A stretch of 64,000 nt of DNA from Lichina pygmaea (GCA_963422465.1 OY730173.1:1674001-1738000); one strand, 5' to 3'; positions 12,353-23,529 are shown, counted from the first letter of the stretch. Made by a program: numbers and translations. The notes: generated by a model not told the origin, from the sequence alone.

Positions 12353-12705
12353 TCATTTGAAATCGACATGAGATATCGTGCCATCCTTGTCGACATGCAC
12401 ATTCAACCCTGCAACGGCTGTTCAGCAGCAAGCGTGAACGGCAGCCGTGAAACTCACTGTCAGGTTTGTGATCCTGGGACACGATGGAGTCGTGCTCGAT
12501 GATGCGATGTTTTTGAGGCAGCTCAGTCTTCGCGAAGGACTGCCAGCATCGTAAGACGATGGATAGATTGTCATCGCGCCACGGCCAGTGTCGGGCTTAC
12601 CGTGTCGTCGGTCTTGTCCCCGAGTTTCTTGCCCAGTAGCTTGGTCGCCCACTCCATCTGAGGGTCGGAACCGACGCTGTTGACGCCGGGGACGACAAGA
12701 GGCAT
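12353..12705 (-). CDS. Small proteinase-inhibitor I78-family protein
   Basis: An 80-residue protein split over three minus-strand exons: 12705..12601, 12539..12458 and 12408..12353. It begins MPLVVPGVNSVGSDPQMEW and continues KLLGKKLGDKTDD. After the first splice comes SFAKTELPQKHRIIEHDS, then DHKPDRLNVHVDKDGTIS. The D-x-x-x-DRLNV-x-V-D-x-DGT signature is that of the I78 inhibitor family, common as small cytosolic proteins in ascomycetes. All three joins keep frame and both introns have canonical GT-AG ends. Some family members inhibit serine proteases, but most fungal ones are untested, so the role here is unknown. Because the exons are so short, the gene does not appear as one open frame. 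Confidence 0.85.
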
Positions 12706-13747
12706 GGCTGTACTTCGTAGGTGCTATGCAGATACGATCGAATGCTTTCTACAGAGGCGGTACTTGTTCGAGCACAATGTGGCAGCAGTGGGATGTCTGC
12801 GTTTGCGAATTGATGGTACGAGGAACAGGAGCGAGGTCCGGTTATGGGCCTGTCACCTAGCCTGCAATCTGACAATGACGTCAGTGGTGGTGGCTACTGT
12901 GATCTAGCGTCACCTGACGCGGCCGTCCCCCACCACAACCACCACCACCTCACCTCATGTCGGAGGATCAACCAGAGCCTCATTCTGCCATCTTCGGACT
13001 GCCGTAAGCTCTGACCACCGCCGATGTTGGTTGCCGGCTTCGAGGAGAGATCATTGCAGTGACGAAACTAACAAGACAGTTACCGTGGACTTTGATGCGG
13101 GTTCTCAGTCGTAACTATTGTATGCCTCTGTGCCTCTCACGTACAGTACGTACAGTATGTACGGAGTACTCCGTACAGGCCATCGTGGGGTTGGATTTGC
13201 AGGATTGTTTCATCTCGGCGCCCTCGATGACGGGCATGAGCTGCGGACGACCCGCACCTGCGTCTGTCACGTTAAGACACGGCCCACATCTAGCGCCAGA
13301 TACACAGCCTAACCAGAGGTGGTGATGATCGTCGCCGCAGCGCTTGGCTGCCAGCGCCAAGTACCCTCGTACCCCGTACAACTATTTATAGCCTCAAGCT
13401 TCGTTGGCTCACCCGCGAGCATCAGCAGCCGCCGGGTTGTATCAGCATCAACCCAACTGCTGTCGCTGTCCTGGACGACATCAGTACGTAACTCTTGACT
13501 GTCCGGAGCGTCCTTGCTTCGGGCTCTCTGTTTCATAGAACGAAGCAATCTGCTTTGATCTGTTCTCTTTGAAGATATTTGAAGTCTTCAAGCTGCGTCT
13601 TCTCTTTCTGTTTCTGTTTCTGTTTCTCGTCGAGCCTCTACCTCGGGGCTACGCAGGCTGTGTTTCCGTTCTGTAGACCTATTCCAACCCGCCAGTCTCT
13701 CTCTCGCTGGATTACAGTCCCCGGGTGCTGCTCGTTGATGGTTCTGG
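12706..13747. other. Divergent promoter region with GTAC-rich palindromes
   Basis: About 1 kb separates the divergent I78-family gene and the membrane-protein gene. Near 13142-13177 there is a run of TACGTACAG/GTACGGAGTACTCCGTAC palindromes. These recur in ascomycete spacers and their role is unknown. A CT-rich stretch with repeated TTTCTG lies at 13597-13627, just upstream of the next gene. No coding exon was recognised. Confidence 0.55.
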
Positions 13748-15352
13748 ATGTCTTTGGACTTGACCTCCTTCATTACCATCCCACATCGGTCGACGCCTCT
13801 ATCGCCAGAGCCGCCGTCGTGCGATCGCACTACCAACTGCCTTGCACGAAGATCGACCAGCACGATGCGGCCGCGAAGTGTTGCCGGCGCCGGTCGCCAT
13901 GAAGCCGATGCAGCACCTTCTCTCAATCACTTCCGTCGAGTGTTGAATGTGCCGCCTCTGCAGAAGCGTCAGCTAGAGGACGGGCCAAGCCCGTCGGTTG
14001 TTGCGAGTTTCGGAGCACCAGCAGACCCCACGCCGGCGGCAACGGAGGATGCGCCTTCGTCATCTCGTGGTGTTCCGAGGGGAGAGCAAGAGACCCGGAC
14101 CGGGTCGGACGACGAGCGTTCGCGCACCGGCCGGGCGTCGCCTTCCTCCGCAGTCGCCGAGGGCCCTGAACCAACCAACGAAACTTCTTCCGAGACCCTG
14201 TCTTCTGAGGCGGAAACGAGCACGGAGGAGCCCGAAAGTCAAGGTCGTTCCTCAGAGGCCAGCCCGACACCGACGCCGACTTCCGATGAGAGTACAAGCA
14301 CGGTCTCGACATCATCCACCTCTGCTCCCTCGCGTGAAACCTCTTCGGTCTCGTCGCCGACGACATCCTCGGCGTCGACCCTTCCTGTCGAATCCACCAC
14401 ACTGGCGCCCTCAACGACCGGCACGTCGGCTCGGTCGCCGTCGTTGGCTCAGTCCTGGTCCAGCACGGTCACCACATCCGCTAGACCGTCCACGCCCGCG
14501 AGCAGCTCCGAGGCTGCTCCGGCAGAGAACGACGTGTCCGAAAGCACCGTCATCATTGCATCGGTCTCGGGAACGCTGGCCTTGATCGCGATCGTTCTTT
14601 TGGTTCTGTTTTGCGTGCGACGCAAGCGACAGAAGCGGAGGAAGTCGTCCGATCGCACCAGCCTCGCCAAAGACGGCCTGGGCGACTACCCTGACACGGC
14701 CTTCTTGACCCACTCGCGGACGGCTTTGGGACCCATCGAAACCGAGGAGCGCGACCGTGTTCCGGCCAAAGTCTCTCGGGCTGCCCTGTCGCCCACGGCT
14801 GTGGCTCATCCACCACAAGGCTGTACATATCCACCGCAAGGCTATACACGGCCTGCTCGGCTCTATCCGCTGGCTAATGTAGGTCCAGGGGGTCCACGTG
14901 TGTCGAGAGATGCTTTCAAGGGAATGCATCCCCCGAACTGGGCCGGACCAAGCCGAGGAGGTGCTGGCGATATCGCGGCAGCTCGGTCGCCAATCGTCGG
15001 CGTCGGCGATGGCACGCTGGAGTCCAACCGGCCCTCTTCCCTGTTCCTGCCGACCTCACCCGTCAATCTTCCACCAACCAAGCAGCAGCAGATGCCGCAA
15101 CGGTCGCCACAGCCACAGCCACAGCCATCGAGTCAAGCAGCCTATCAAGCCTACAAGCCTTTTGTGAGCAAGTACCACGTCCCTCGAATCAACACGGACC
15201 TGGGGCCCCGGGCCAGCCCCCGGGGCAGCAGCCGCGGCCCGTCGCGTGTCGACACCGCATCCATCGCCAGACCTTATCTGCCAGGCGAGCAGACTCGGTC
15301 GCCGACGACGAACGGCGTTCCCGCTACACTGACCGTTGGCGCAGGGCGCTGA
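13748..15352 (+). CDS. Ser/Thr-rich single-pass membrane protein, Mid2/Wsc-like layout
   Basis: I do not recognise a named family. The open frame gives 534 residues. There is a long Ser/Thr/Pro/Glu-rich region (about 75-265) and one strongly hydrophobic segment, STVIIASVSGTLALIAIVLL, at about 262-285. Next comes a basic stop-transfer cluster (RRKRQKRRK). A proline-rich tail of about 240 residues, with Gln/Ser-rich and glycine-poor stretches, ends the protein. This is the layout of fungal cell-wall stress sensors such as Mid2 and Wsc. However, no signal peptide is visible at either the first ATG (13748) or the next in-frame ATG (13865), so a further upstream exon may carry it. A KRQ site near residue 75 could be cut by a Kex2-like protease. 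The gene is likely; its start is uncertain. Confidence 0.65.
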   Translation: MSLDLTSFITIPHRSTPLSPEPPSCDRTTNCLARRSTSTMRPRSVAGAGRHEADAAPSLNHFRRVLNVPPLQKRQLEDGPSPSVVASFGAPADPTPAATEDAPSSSRGVPRGEQETRTGSDDERSRTGRASPSSAVAEGPEPTNETSSETLSSEAETSTEEPESQGRSSEASPTPTPTSDESTSTVSTSSTSAPSRETSSVSSPTTSSASTLPVESTTLAPSTTGTSARSPSLAQSWSSTVTTSARPSTPASSSEAAPAENDVSESTVIIASVSGTLALIAIVLLVLFCVRRKRQKRRKSSDRTSLAKDGLGDYPDTAFLTHSRTALGPIETEERDRVPAKVSRAALSPTAVAHPPQGCTYPPQGYTRPARLYPLANVGPGGPRVSRDAFKGMHPPNWAGPSRGGAGDIAAARSPIVGVGDGTLESNRPSSLFLPTSPVNLPPTKQQQMPQRSPQPQPQPSSQAAYQAYKPFVSKYHVPRINTDLGPRASPRGSSRGPSRVDTASIARPYLPGEQTRSPTTNGVPATLTVGAGR

Positions 15353-16157
15353 ATCTTGGAAATCCACACCGTGTATGAGGCCAGGATACGTGGATATAGG
15401 TGACCATGTCACCGATACCGGGCCCCAGCCGCCGTGACAGTCGTAGGTCGGGATGAAAGCAGGCGACAGTAGTTACGCTTTGAATGAATACGACATCCAT
15501 AATCTCGAACCGTTCCAGCGTGAGCGTCGTCGTCGATGCGGCAGTACGGTAGCTTGTAGTAGATGAGCTGGCGACGTGCAGGCTACGGGGGTCTCTTGAC
15601 CCCTGGAACTACTGTACGAGGGTGCCTTTCACAGAATCATCATCGTCATCAGAGCCGACTAAACATCAATGCATCGAGTTCTTCACGAGGCTGTAAAAGA
15701 GTGGGGAAGATCTTCTTTGGACTTTTTCCTGAGGGGGGGGGGGGTTCGTTGATGGAGCAGAGCAGAGCAGAGCAGAGCAGAGCAGAAAAGAGAAGAGAAA
15801 ATGCCAGTGGCAAAATTGTGCCTGTAGCGACTAATCATAGAAAGAGCACTGCATTATAACGAAATCAGTTCTTCATCACGACCACCTTCCTTCAATTTCA
15901 CCCCTTGTTCTCTCTCTCTCTCTCTGCCCTGCTTCTCTCTGCAAGCACAACCCAACACAAACACAACCCGAAAAAGGAGTCCTTGTAGCTACCACACCAA
16001 ACAAGAATTCTTATATAGCTGCCCGGATCGAAGAAACTTCTCATAGCTACAGTACCTGACAGAAGAGATTTGTCATATCATAGCTACCAACCGAAAAGAG
16101 AGATATGAGAAGTGTAGGTTTTATTCAACGACAAAGGGTTGAAAGGATTTCGACTGT
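15353..16157. repeat. Spacer with short simple repeats
   Basis: It contains a G-run near 15735, about six AGAGC units at 15756-15785, a (CT)n tract near 15911-15925, and repeated CATAGCTAC motifs at 16042-16086. It lies between the converging membrane-protein and OLA1 genes. No gene was recognised. Confidence 0.6.
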
Positions 16158-17946
16158 TCAGCTCTTGGCAGCGCCGGCTTTGATGAGTAGAATGTCGCCG
16201 TCGTCGACGACGTAATCTTTTCCTTTGGTGAGCACCTTGCCGGCCGCCTTGGCCGAGGCTTCGTCGCCGACTTCCTTGAGCACGTCGAACTTGAGCACGA
16301 TGGCTTGGATGAAGGTCTTCTCAAAGTCTGTGCGTGTTTGTGCGTTAGAACGGGGTTGGCATTTTTTTTTTTGGGAAAGATGAATGTGGGATGACAGGGG
16401 TGCATGCTGCAGGTAGGGGAAAGTGAATGTTTGCAGAGAAGATGAAAAAGATGTTGTGACGGTGAGGATAGCGCAAGGGTGGAGAGTAGTGGGGAGAAAA
16501 GCGGGCTTCGTCAGGGGAAAAACACACCGGTGTGAATGACGCCGGCAGCCTGCGGCGCCTTGGTTCCCTTCCTGATTGTCCATTGCCGCACCTCGTCGGC
16601 ACCGGTGGTGAAGAAGCTGCCGAGGTTGAGCGACTGTCTCATCGTCGTGATGACCTTGGGCAGGGCTGACTTGGTGCCGAGCGTCTTGCACTCCTCGTCC
16701 GCGGCGCCGTCCGACTCGAACCGCGTCAGTCGCTCCTCGAAGCAGATCGACAGCGGGATGATCGGGTCGCCGGCCGAGTGTTCGTTCACCCACTGCGCAA
16801 TCTTCGGCAGGTGCTTGTTCTTCTGCCGGATGTAGTCCTTCTCGCTCAGGTTCACGAGGTACACCACCGGCTTGGCCGTGAGCAGGAAGAGCGGGTTGAT
16901 GACGTCGATCTGTACGTCACCCCTGAATCAGTCACGCGTCTCCGGGCAGCTAATCATCAGGCTGTAATTGGGAACGAAAGCGAGGACGGACCACGGTCCG
17001 GGCCTCGTCGTGTCGGGTGTCAGAGTTGGAATTCATCTCAAGATGGGTCCGCCGTACAGAATACAGGACGGGCCCATTCGACGAGCTGGGATTATCTTCG
17101 AGCCAGTATGGCTCTTTATCATCATGGTGGTGGGGGGGGAAGCGACACGACTCGCGGGAAGTCGTCACGGACCGACTCACCTCCTTAGAGCTCCACTCGC
17201 CCTTGCGCACGTCCTTCCCGTCCTTGAGCCGGTCGACAATCTTCTCGACCGTGGCCTGCTCCTCCTTGAGCTTCTTCATCTCCAAGCTCTGGCCCCCCCG
17301 CGACGTCTGCTTCTTGAGGGCCTCGAGCGACTTGGACACGAACTCGATGTCCTTGACTCGCAGCTCCTCGCCGATGATGTCCAGGTCCCGGATCGGATCG
17401 ACGTCGCCCTCGACGTGGATGATCTCGGCGTCGTCGAAGCATCGGACGACCTGGAAGATGGCATCGACGGCCCGGATGTGAGACAGGAACGAGTTGCCCA
17501 GTCCGGCACCGGTCGAGGCGCCGCGGGTCAAGCCGGCGATATCGTACACCGTCAGGTTGGCGGGCACCCGCGACGCCGGCTTGTAGTGTTGGCACAGCCA
17601 GTCGAATCGAGCATCTGGGACGATGACCCGGGCTTCCTCGGGCTCAATGGTCGCGTAGGGGAAATTCTGAGACGATCCGGCCCCGTCGGTCATCCGATAC
17701 CCTCAGCCGTGGGCGCTTAAGAACGACCTACCGCAGGGTTGCCCAGCGAGCATTTCGTGATCGCCTGGAAGAGCGTGGATTTGCCGACGTTGGCAAGCCC
17801 CACCTACACCGAGATCGATCCCCGTCAGTGTCTTGTACGCCCCGACGGTCGTCTTCGGCGTAGCAACGTACGATGCCGCTCTTCAGGTTGTTGCCTGGTC
17901 TCCCCAAGAGGATCTTCTCCTCCTTGACCTGCTTCTTCGGCCCCAT
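16158..17946 (-). CDS. OLA1: Obg-like ATPase 1 (YchF/OLA1 family)
   Basis: Conserved P-loop ATPase that associates with ribosomes and the stress response. Five minus-strand exons are read: 17946..17872, 17803..17732, 17666..17181, 16909..16528 and 16327..16158, giving 394 residues (human OLA1 has 396). It starts MGPKKQVKEEKILLGRPGNN. G1 is GLANVGKST, where most relatives have a proline in place of the alanine. G2/switch I is NFPYATIEP. G3 is DIAGLTRGASTGAGLGNSFL, and G4 is of the NLSE type that favours ATP over GTP. A helical hairpin follows, then the TGS domain with IHTDFEKTF made across the last splice. All joins keep frame and each junction restores family sequence. Confidence 0.95.
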
Positions 17947-18542
17947 GTTCCTGCGCCGGCCAGAGTAGCAGCGCCGCCGTGCAAAGATATTTTGTGCGAG
18001 CGACGAACTCAAAGGAGGAGGAGGAGGAGGAGGAGGAGGAGAAGGAGGGTTGAGCGTGGAAGTATGTGAACTCCCGCCTCGTCGAGGGCGAAAACGTTGT
18101 GGGCTCGGAGACGAAGGACCGGTCGAGCTCAGCTTAGCCCTACGTGGAGAGGCGACATCCAAGGCGCCAAACGCCCGATTCGTAGATGTTCCTCCTTCCC
18201 GGCGGAAGTAGAAAGTCGTCAGTCCCACAAGGTGCTCGGTGAGGGGAGATTGACGCAAAGGCTGTGCGAGTTTGGATCTCATGGGACACGCTTGGATGCA
18301 TTAGTGCAGCCGACTACGTACGTGCGGTCAGTTACGTAGTGCCAGCAAGCGGCAACGGACGCATGACTTCTGGATTCGAAGCGCCAGAGCGTTTCTCCGT
18401 CCAGGATCCTCCGTCGCCGTCGATGCAGACAGCATGATCAGGGCGACGTCTCAGGTGCGGTAGCCATCGGATCTCCGCCATCGTCGAGGTCGGCGAATCC
18501 TCCTCTCCATCCGCACCGGTGACGAGAACCCAGCCCGATGCC
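17947..18542. promoter_or_regulatory. Divergent promoter of OLA1 and the DeSI-like gene
   Basis: About 600 bp lie between divergent start codons, with a purine-rich (GGA)n run at about 18014-18047 near the OLA1 start. No TATA box stands out. The region is called a promoter by position only. Confidence 0.5.
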
Positions 18543-19456
18543 ATGTCCGTGAGACCCAAGGCAAAGGCCCGCCGCGGCTCATCGAGCTCGAGCGCTTGCT
18601 CGACGGGCTCGGCGCCGGGCACCGAGATCCTCATCAACGTCTACGACCTCCTCCCCGTAGGTGGGCACATACCCTCCCTGTACCCTCCTCCGACGTTCGG
18701 CGTCGACTTCGACCAGCCGAGACGTCTTGCAACGCCACTGCACGCTCGCTACTGCGCTGACCAAGCCCGCTCCTAGCCAGGTCGGCTCTCCTCGGCTCTC
18801 TGGCTGGTCGGAGGCTCTCTCCTCCATTCGGGAGTCGTGATCAGGGACAGAGAATACGCCTACGGCGGTCACGACTATCGTGGAGTGTCTGGCGTCTACT
18901 GGACCCCGCCGAGGACCGAGCCGCCGGGCGTGACGTTCAAGACCGAGCTTCTGCACGGGCTCACCTTCGGAACGGACGAGGAGATCGATTTCATCATCCA
19001 AGAGGTGAGGGGGGGGGGGGCAAGCCCCGTCGTTGCTGCTTTCGTGCTACATGCAGCTGTGGCTGATGTCGAGCCCAGGTTTCGAACGAGTTTCTGGGCC
19101 CCAGCTACAGCCTACTCCAGAAGAACTGTAACCATTTCACCAGCACGCTGTGCTTCAGGCTGACCGCCAAAGCCGCCCCCAGCTGGCTGAACCGTGCGGC
19201 CAACATCGGCATCGCGTTGCCTTGCGTCGTGCCTTGGGAGTGGGTGGCCCCGCCTGACCACGACACCGCGGACGGCCAGCTGCTCGAAGACGAAGACGAA
19301 GACGACAACGAGCGCTCGGTCATGTTGCGGCGCAGAGACTCGGTGGAGAGACCGCATGAACTGCCCGAGGGCAGCAGGCCCCCGGGCCAAATGTCGGACG
19401 CCGGTGGGAAGACGTTGCCTGCCGGCGAACAAGCCCCGCCACCCGCCCATCCCTGA
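18543..19456 (+). CDS. PPPDE/DeSI-type cysteine peptidase
   Basis: Predicted papain-like isopeptidase that removes ubiquitin or SUMO-like modifiers. Exons 18543..18656, 18777..19004 and 19079..19456 give 239 residues. A Ser-rich start leads to ILINVYDLLP. The splice adds PGRLSSALWLVGGSLLHSGV, which carries the catalytic histidine (LLHSG). Then come YAYGGHDYRGVSGVYWTPPR and, in exon 3, SYSLLQKNCNHFTSTLC with the catalytic cysteine in NCNHFT. The domain closes with WLNRAANIGIALPCVVPWEW. An acidic, probably disordered tail of about 75 residues follows. The acceptor at 18776 was preferred over one four bases further on because only it keeps frame. Intron 2 starts with a G-run (19005 on). Confidence 0.9.
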
Positions 19457-19764
19457 CGGCGTTTCTCTTCACACCGACGTGGTCGAGCCTGCTCTTGCGA
19501 ATCGTGTCGTTTTCGCAGGGAGTCGGTTGATACCCACATAGTCCCATCGGTCTGCGATCTCCCGTTCACAATTGCCGCTGGTGCGATGCTTGCCTGCAAC
19601 GAGCACTGAGATCCCGTAACACTGAAATGCTGATAAGCTGAAATGATCGCCCCTTCGGCGTGTGACCGCCCCACAATCCCTTCCACGGACCCGCAACACG
19701 AGCGTCGCCCAGCCACCAGACCACGAAGTACGACACAACCGACGACCAGAGCCGAGCGCCGTCG
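19457..19764. other. Convergent spacer
   Basis: About 300 bp lie between the stops of the DeSI-like gene and uS11m. Nothing was recognised; it probably carries both 3' ends. Confidence 0.5.
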
Positions 19765-20463
19765 TCATCCCAATCGCCTTGGCTTCGGGCTTCTGCATCC
19801 TCCAATCTTCAACCGTGTCGAATCAGCCACCCGCGTGACCTTGTCCCGTAGCCGCTTTCCCTCGAACCCAAGCAGAGCCTTTGTCACCGCCTGCCTTCCC
19901 ACACCGAAGCCGTTGAAGACCACCTCGAGTCGCTTGATCTGCGTAAGCAGGCCGTCGTTCTGGATGCGATTCATGACGTGAGCTGCGAGCTGGAAGGCCG
20001 CATCGAATGTCCCTCGGGCGCTCTTTCTAAAGCCGATGTTCCCTGCCGCGACCGAGATGATGGCCCCCCGGTCGGGCTTGGAGAGGGTGATGTGCGTGTT
20101 GTGTTTGGTTGCCAGGATGTGAAGGTGGTGCTGGCGGTCCTGGGCGGGCATCTGGTCCTGCATCGAGAAGTCTCTCCACTTGGACTCTGCGATGGGGATC
20201 AAGCTGTTCAGAGCTTGAGCGTTGCTGCCAGCGGAGGGTGCTCGACCGTAGCCCTCTTTCAGAGGCCCAAGGACGTCTAGCTGACTAGACTCGCGGCCGA
20301 GTAAATGCTGGGTCCGGAAGGGAGAACCTTGCGGGTACCGCGTATTGGGACCATCGGCGAGCCTCCGACAGGACCGGCAGTGGCTGACGGGAGTAACTCG
20401 AGAAGACTTAAAGGCCCAACAGAAATCCGCAAAGCGGGCACTGCTACGATTGATTGTCATCAT
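19765..20463 (-). CDS. MRPS18: Mitochondrial small-subunit ribosomal protein uS11m
   Basis: Bacterial S11 homologue of the mitochondrial 37S subunit (MRPS18 in yeast). One exon of 232 codons is read from the ATG at 20463. The N-terminus (MMTINRSSARFADFCWAFKS) is basic and acid-poor, as expected of a matrix-targeting presequence. The S11 core is clear: LHILATKHNTHITLSKPD, then ISVAAGNIGFRKSARGTFDA, AAFQLAAHVMNRI, VVFNGFGVGRQAVTKALLG, and the C-terminal RLKIGGCRSPKPRRLG. An upstream minus-strand frame reaches 20980, but it opposes TIM44 exon 1 and shows no family signal, so a one-exon model is preferred. The first residues are the least certain part. Confidence 0.87.
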   Translation of the reverse strand: MMTINRSSARFADFCWAFKSSRVTPVSHCRSCRRLADGPNTRYPQGSPFRTQHLLGRESSQLDVLGPLKEGYGRAPSAGSNAQALNSLIPIAESKWRDFSMQDQMPAQDRQHHLHILATKHNTHITLSKPDRGAIISVAAGNIGFRKSARGTFDAAFQLAAHVMNRIQNDGLLTQIKRLEVVFNGFGVGRQAVTKALLGFEGKRLRDKVTRVADSTRLKIGGCRSPKPRRLG

Positions 20464-20867
20464 CGGCGATGTCGTTGGAGAGCACTGGAGAGCTGGAAGC
20501 TGGCACTTGGAAGCTGGTGGCAGAAGGCTCGGAAGAAGATTTCGGGGGAGTCCTATCCGATAAAAGTAAACGTGGAATTTTCAAATATAATGAAGCGGTC
20601 TCGAGCGGATATTTGGCTCTGACGGGTCTCATGATTATAGATTTCCCTCCCAAATTTCTGACGCATGTACAATCTTCTTCGTCGGAATTCGCCGAAACAT
20701 GTTTCCTCGCCTTCGTCGAGTTGCTGCCGGAGATATTTTTTGATGCCGACGCCGACGCCGACGCCAAAGTCGACTCGCCGCCTCCTCGACCTGCTCCCGC
20801 CGCCTGCTCCTGCCCACGCTCAAGAGGCTCTCGTCGCCTAGATGCAGCGGTGACGAGGAGTCCCAGC
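20464..20867. promoter_or_regulatory. Shared divergent promoter of uS11m and TIM44
   Basis: About 400 bp lie between the two start codons. It includes an AT-richer part near 20560-20650 and GACGCC repeats at 20744-20764. It is assigned as a bidirectional promoter from position only. Confidence 0.5.
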
Positions 20868-22624
20868 ATGAGTCTTCTTGCCAGATGTACGCGCTCCGGT
20901 GGCACCCGGGGGGCCGTCTCGTTCGCCCTCCTCTCTCGATCATACCACGGCAGGAGCCCAGCATACAGGCGGTTATGCACTCCAGAGGCTTGTATGGACC
21001 CTCTGTATGCTTATAGAGGCTTTGTGAACGCACTGACGCTGTCAGCTTCACGTCCGTCATCCCGACTGAAGATTTCCCGACCCATATGTCCATCGCTCCA
21101 TCGAAGTCGAAACTTTCATCTAGGTCATCATCTGCTCAAGGATCAGCAGCGGCAGGAAGACATAAGGGACCCGCCTCGGTCTACAGCTCAGGATGCCGGA
21201 CGTGCGGACGAAGACTCTCCGAGAGAGAGTGCATCCGAGCGTGGCCAGAGCGAAGAGAGCGCAGACGCAAAGGAGAAAAGCGAAGAGAACGGTTCCGGGG
21301 GACGCAAGGATGCTGAGGGCGACAAGCCCTCGTCTCCACCGCCACCTCCTCCACCTCACGGCGACAAGACACCTTGGCAAGTCTTTACCGACACACTGAA
21401 GACCGAGTTTGAAGCGTCGAAAGAATGGAGCGAGTCGAGGAAGGCCTTGGCTTCGTCGGCGAATCAGATCGCCGAGAGCGAGTCCCTAAAACGCGCTCGT
21501 GCCGCTTACAGCGCCGCGTCGGAAGCCGCATCGTCGACGACAACATCGGCGCTCAAGACGACGGGCAAGGCGATAGGGAAGAGCGCGGCGTGGACATGGG
21601 AAACCCCGGTCGTCAAGGGCGTGCGGGCCGGAGTATCGGCCACCGGAAAGGTCATCGAGAAGGGCACTCGGCCCGTGCGTGAAACGGAGGCCTACAAGAA
21701 GGCCGTTGGCGAGGTTAAGGAGGTGATCGATGACGGCAGCAGCTCCAGATATGGCGGCTGGGTCGACAAGGAGGAGCGGAAGCGGCTACGGGAGCTAAGA
21801 GAGATGAACGAGGCCAACGGCGAGGGCCGCGTCGGCAGCCGGGCAGAGAAGGTCGAGGCCGATCCAGAGTGCGTTGTCGGACTCCCTCTTCGCGACGCCG
21901 ACGAGAGTCCCTGACCTCCCTGACCGTCGCTGACCGAGGACACAGTGCCGGCACCAACGTCACCCTCCACAAGGACGCCGCCTGGAAGGAGTCGTGGCGG
22001 AACTTTAAGGATTCCAACCGGCTGATGCAGTCGGCCTTTTCGCTCAAGTCGGCCTACGAGGAGTCGGAGAACCCCCTCGTTTCCACCGCTCGCAGCATAT
22101 CGGACCGCTTTGCCGGCTTCTTCGCCGAGAACGAGATGGCCAGGGTGATCAAGAAGTTTCGAGAGATGGACCCGGCCTTCAAGGTCGAGCCCTTCCTCCG
22201 CGAGATGCGAGAGTACATCCTGCCGGAGGTGCTCGACGCCTACGTCAAGGGCGACGTCGAGACCTTGAGGCTGTGGCTCTCGGACGCACAGGTGCAGGTG
22301 TACGCGGCCCTCAACAAGGAGTACGCCGCCGCAGGTCTGAAGTCGGACGGCCGGATCCTCGACATCCGGCACGTTGACATCCTGTCCGCACGTCTGCTCG
22401 AGCCGGGAGACACCCCGGTGTTCATCATCACGTGTCGGACCCAGGAGGTGCACGTCTACCGGAACGCGAAGACGAACGATCTCGCGGCCGGCATGGAGGA
22501 CAGGGTCCAGCTCGTGACGTACGCCATCGGCGTCACCCGGGTGCCGGAAGACGTCCACAACATGGAGACGAGCGGCTGGAGGCTGATCGAGATGCAAAAG
22601 TCCAGCGCCAGGAACTACATATGA
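20868..22624 (+). CDS. TIM44: TIM44, scaffold of the mitochondrial import motor
   Basis: Peripheral inner-membrane protein that tethers mtHsp70 to the TIM23 channel on the matrix side. Exons 20868..21868 and 21946..22624 give 559 residues. The N-terminus (MSLLARCTRSGGTRGAVSFA) is a plausible matrix presequence. A charged, disordered region follows, then TPWQVFTDTLKTEFEASKEW, where family similarity begins. The splice makes ADPDAGTNVTLHKDAAWKES. The C-terminal Tim44 domain contains IKKFREMDPAFKVEPFLREM, YVKGDVETLRLWLSDA and the final WRLIEMQKSSARNYI. An ATG at 20454 is in frame but would extend into the shared promoter with sequence that does not look like a presequence. A further short intron within codons 30-90 cannot be excluded. 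Confidence 0.92.
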
Positions 22625-23396
22625 GCCGGCCTGCGCCGACCGATGCGGACGAGGCCTGCGACGGAGCGAGGGAAGAGAATGATACCCCAACACCTGTCCG
22701 TCCATCTTACGCTGCCTCGCTCGACAGCGACTTGGGGCATCACGACGCGGCGGTGAGGCCTGCCGCATTTGAGACTTCTTCCAATGTATACAAAACATCT
22801 CTTCTCTGCAAATGTATTACCAGGACGACGGTCTCACCGTCGTCGTCATCGATGCTGTATCGGTGAAAAGCCGTCAAAGTGAGATGCCTGACGTCACATC
22901 GTTGCGGAGTAGAGATGTCAAGTACCGTACAGAGCGTCCAAGACGTCTGGTCTCATATTAGATTCTCCTTCCTTGCTAGTGTACGGAGTGCAAGGGCTTT
23001 CATCGAATTCTGCTTCCTGACCATAATGCTTGGTGACCCTTTCTCCGCTTGCGATCATCAAACGGGTCGTGGACCGTCTGCACGCTGCCGCGCCGGCGCC
23101 GAAAACACCATCGGATTGTCAACCTGGCTGCTGCTCAAGCTTACCCGCCCACACCAACATCGGACCCGACCCAGGTAGACACGTCGATCGATGGCAGCGC
23201 GCTAGAAACTCTTGTCTCGTCCACTCGATACATGTCCGAAGAAACAACAGCCGCCGCCGTTGGAGAACTCGATAGACGACGTCGGTCGGATATCACAATA
23301 TTATCCGAATGCTATCTGGATCTACTGGACGCCGACAGAGGATTAGATAGCGGGGTCCGCAGAGACCGCCCGCTCGTCCTGGCGCATGACGATTGA
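22625..23396. other. Spacer between TIM44 and the VRL1-like gene
   Basis: About 770 bp with no recognised gene. A short frame from 23231 (MSEETTAAAVGELDRRR) has no family signal. It stops just before the chosen start of the next gene. Confidence 0.5.
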
Positions 23397-23480
23397 ATGC
23401 AACCCCTAAATCCTTTCCTACGAGCCTTTTTCCGAAGTGGGCTGCCTTCGCAGTGCGTACCGGCGCAGAACCACGTACGT

Positions 23481-23529
<49 letters not shown>

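Noticed and set aside
18960-19080. Frameshift in the DeSI-like gene caused by the G-run near 19010
   Set aside because: The G-run lies inside an intron with a GTGAGG donor and CCCAG acceptor; the exons join in frame to give the NCNHFT motif.
20454-20867. N-terminal extension of TIM44 from an upstream ATG
   Set aside because: The extension is acidic and not presequence-like. The ATG at 20868 starts a basic, hydroxylated stretch as expected for mitochondrial import.
20469-20980. Minus-strand frame opposite TIM44 exon 1 as an N-terminal exon of uS11m
   Set aside because: It would overlap the TIM44 presequence on the other strand, shows no uS11m similarity, and the one-exon uS11m start already gives a plausible presequence.
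23231-23396. Short MSEETTAAAV frame as the first exon of the VRL1-like gene
   Set aside because: The exon at 23397 (MQPLNPFLRAFF) gives the conserved start and a clean in-frame splice; the shorter frame does not.
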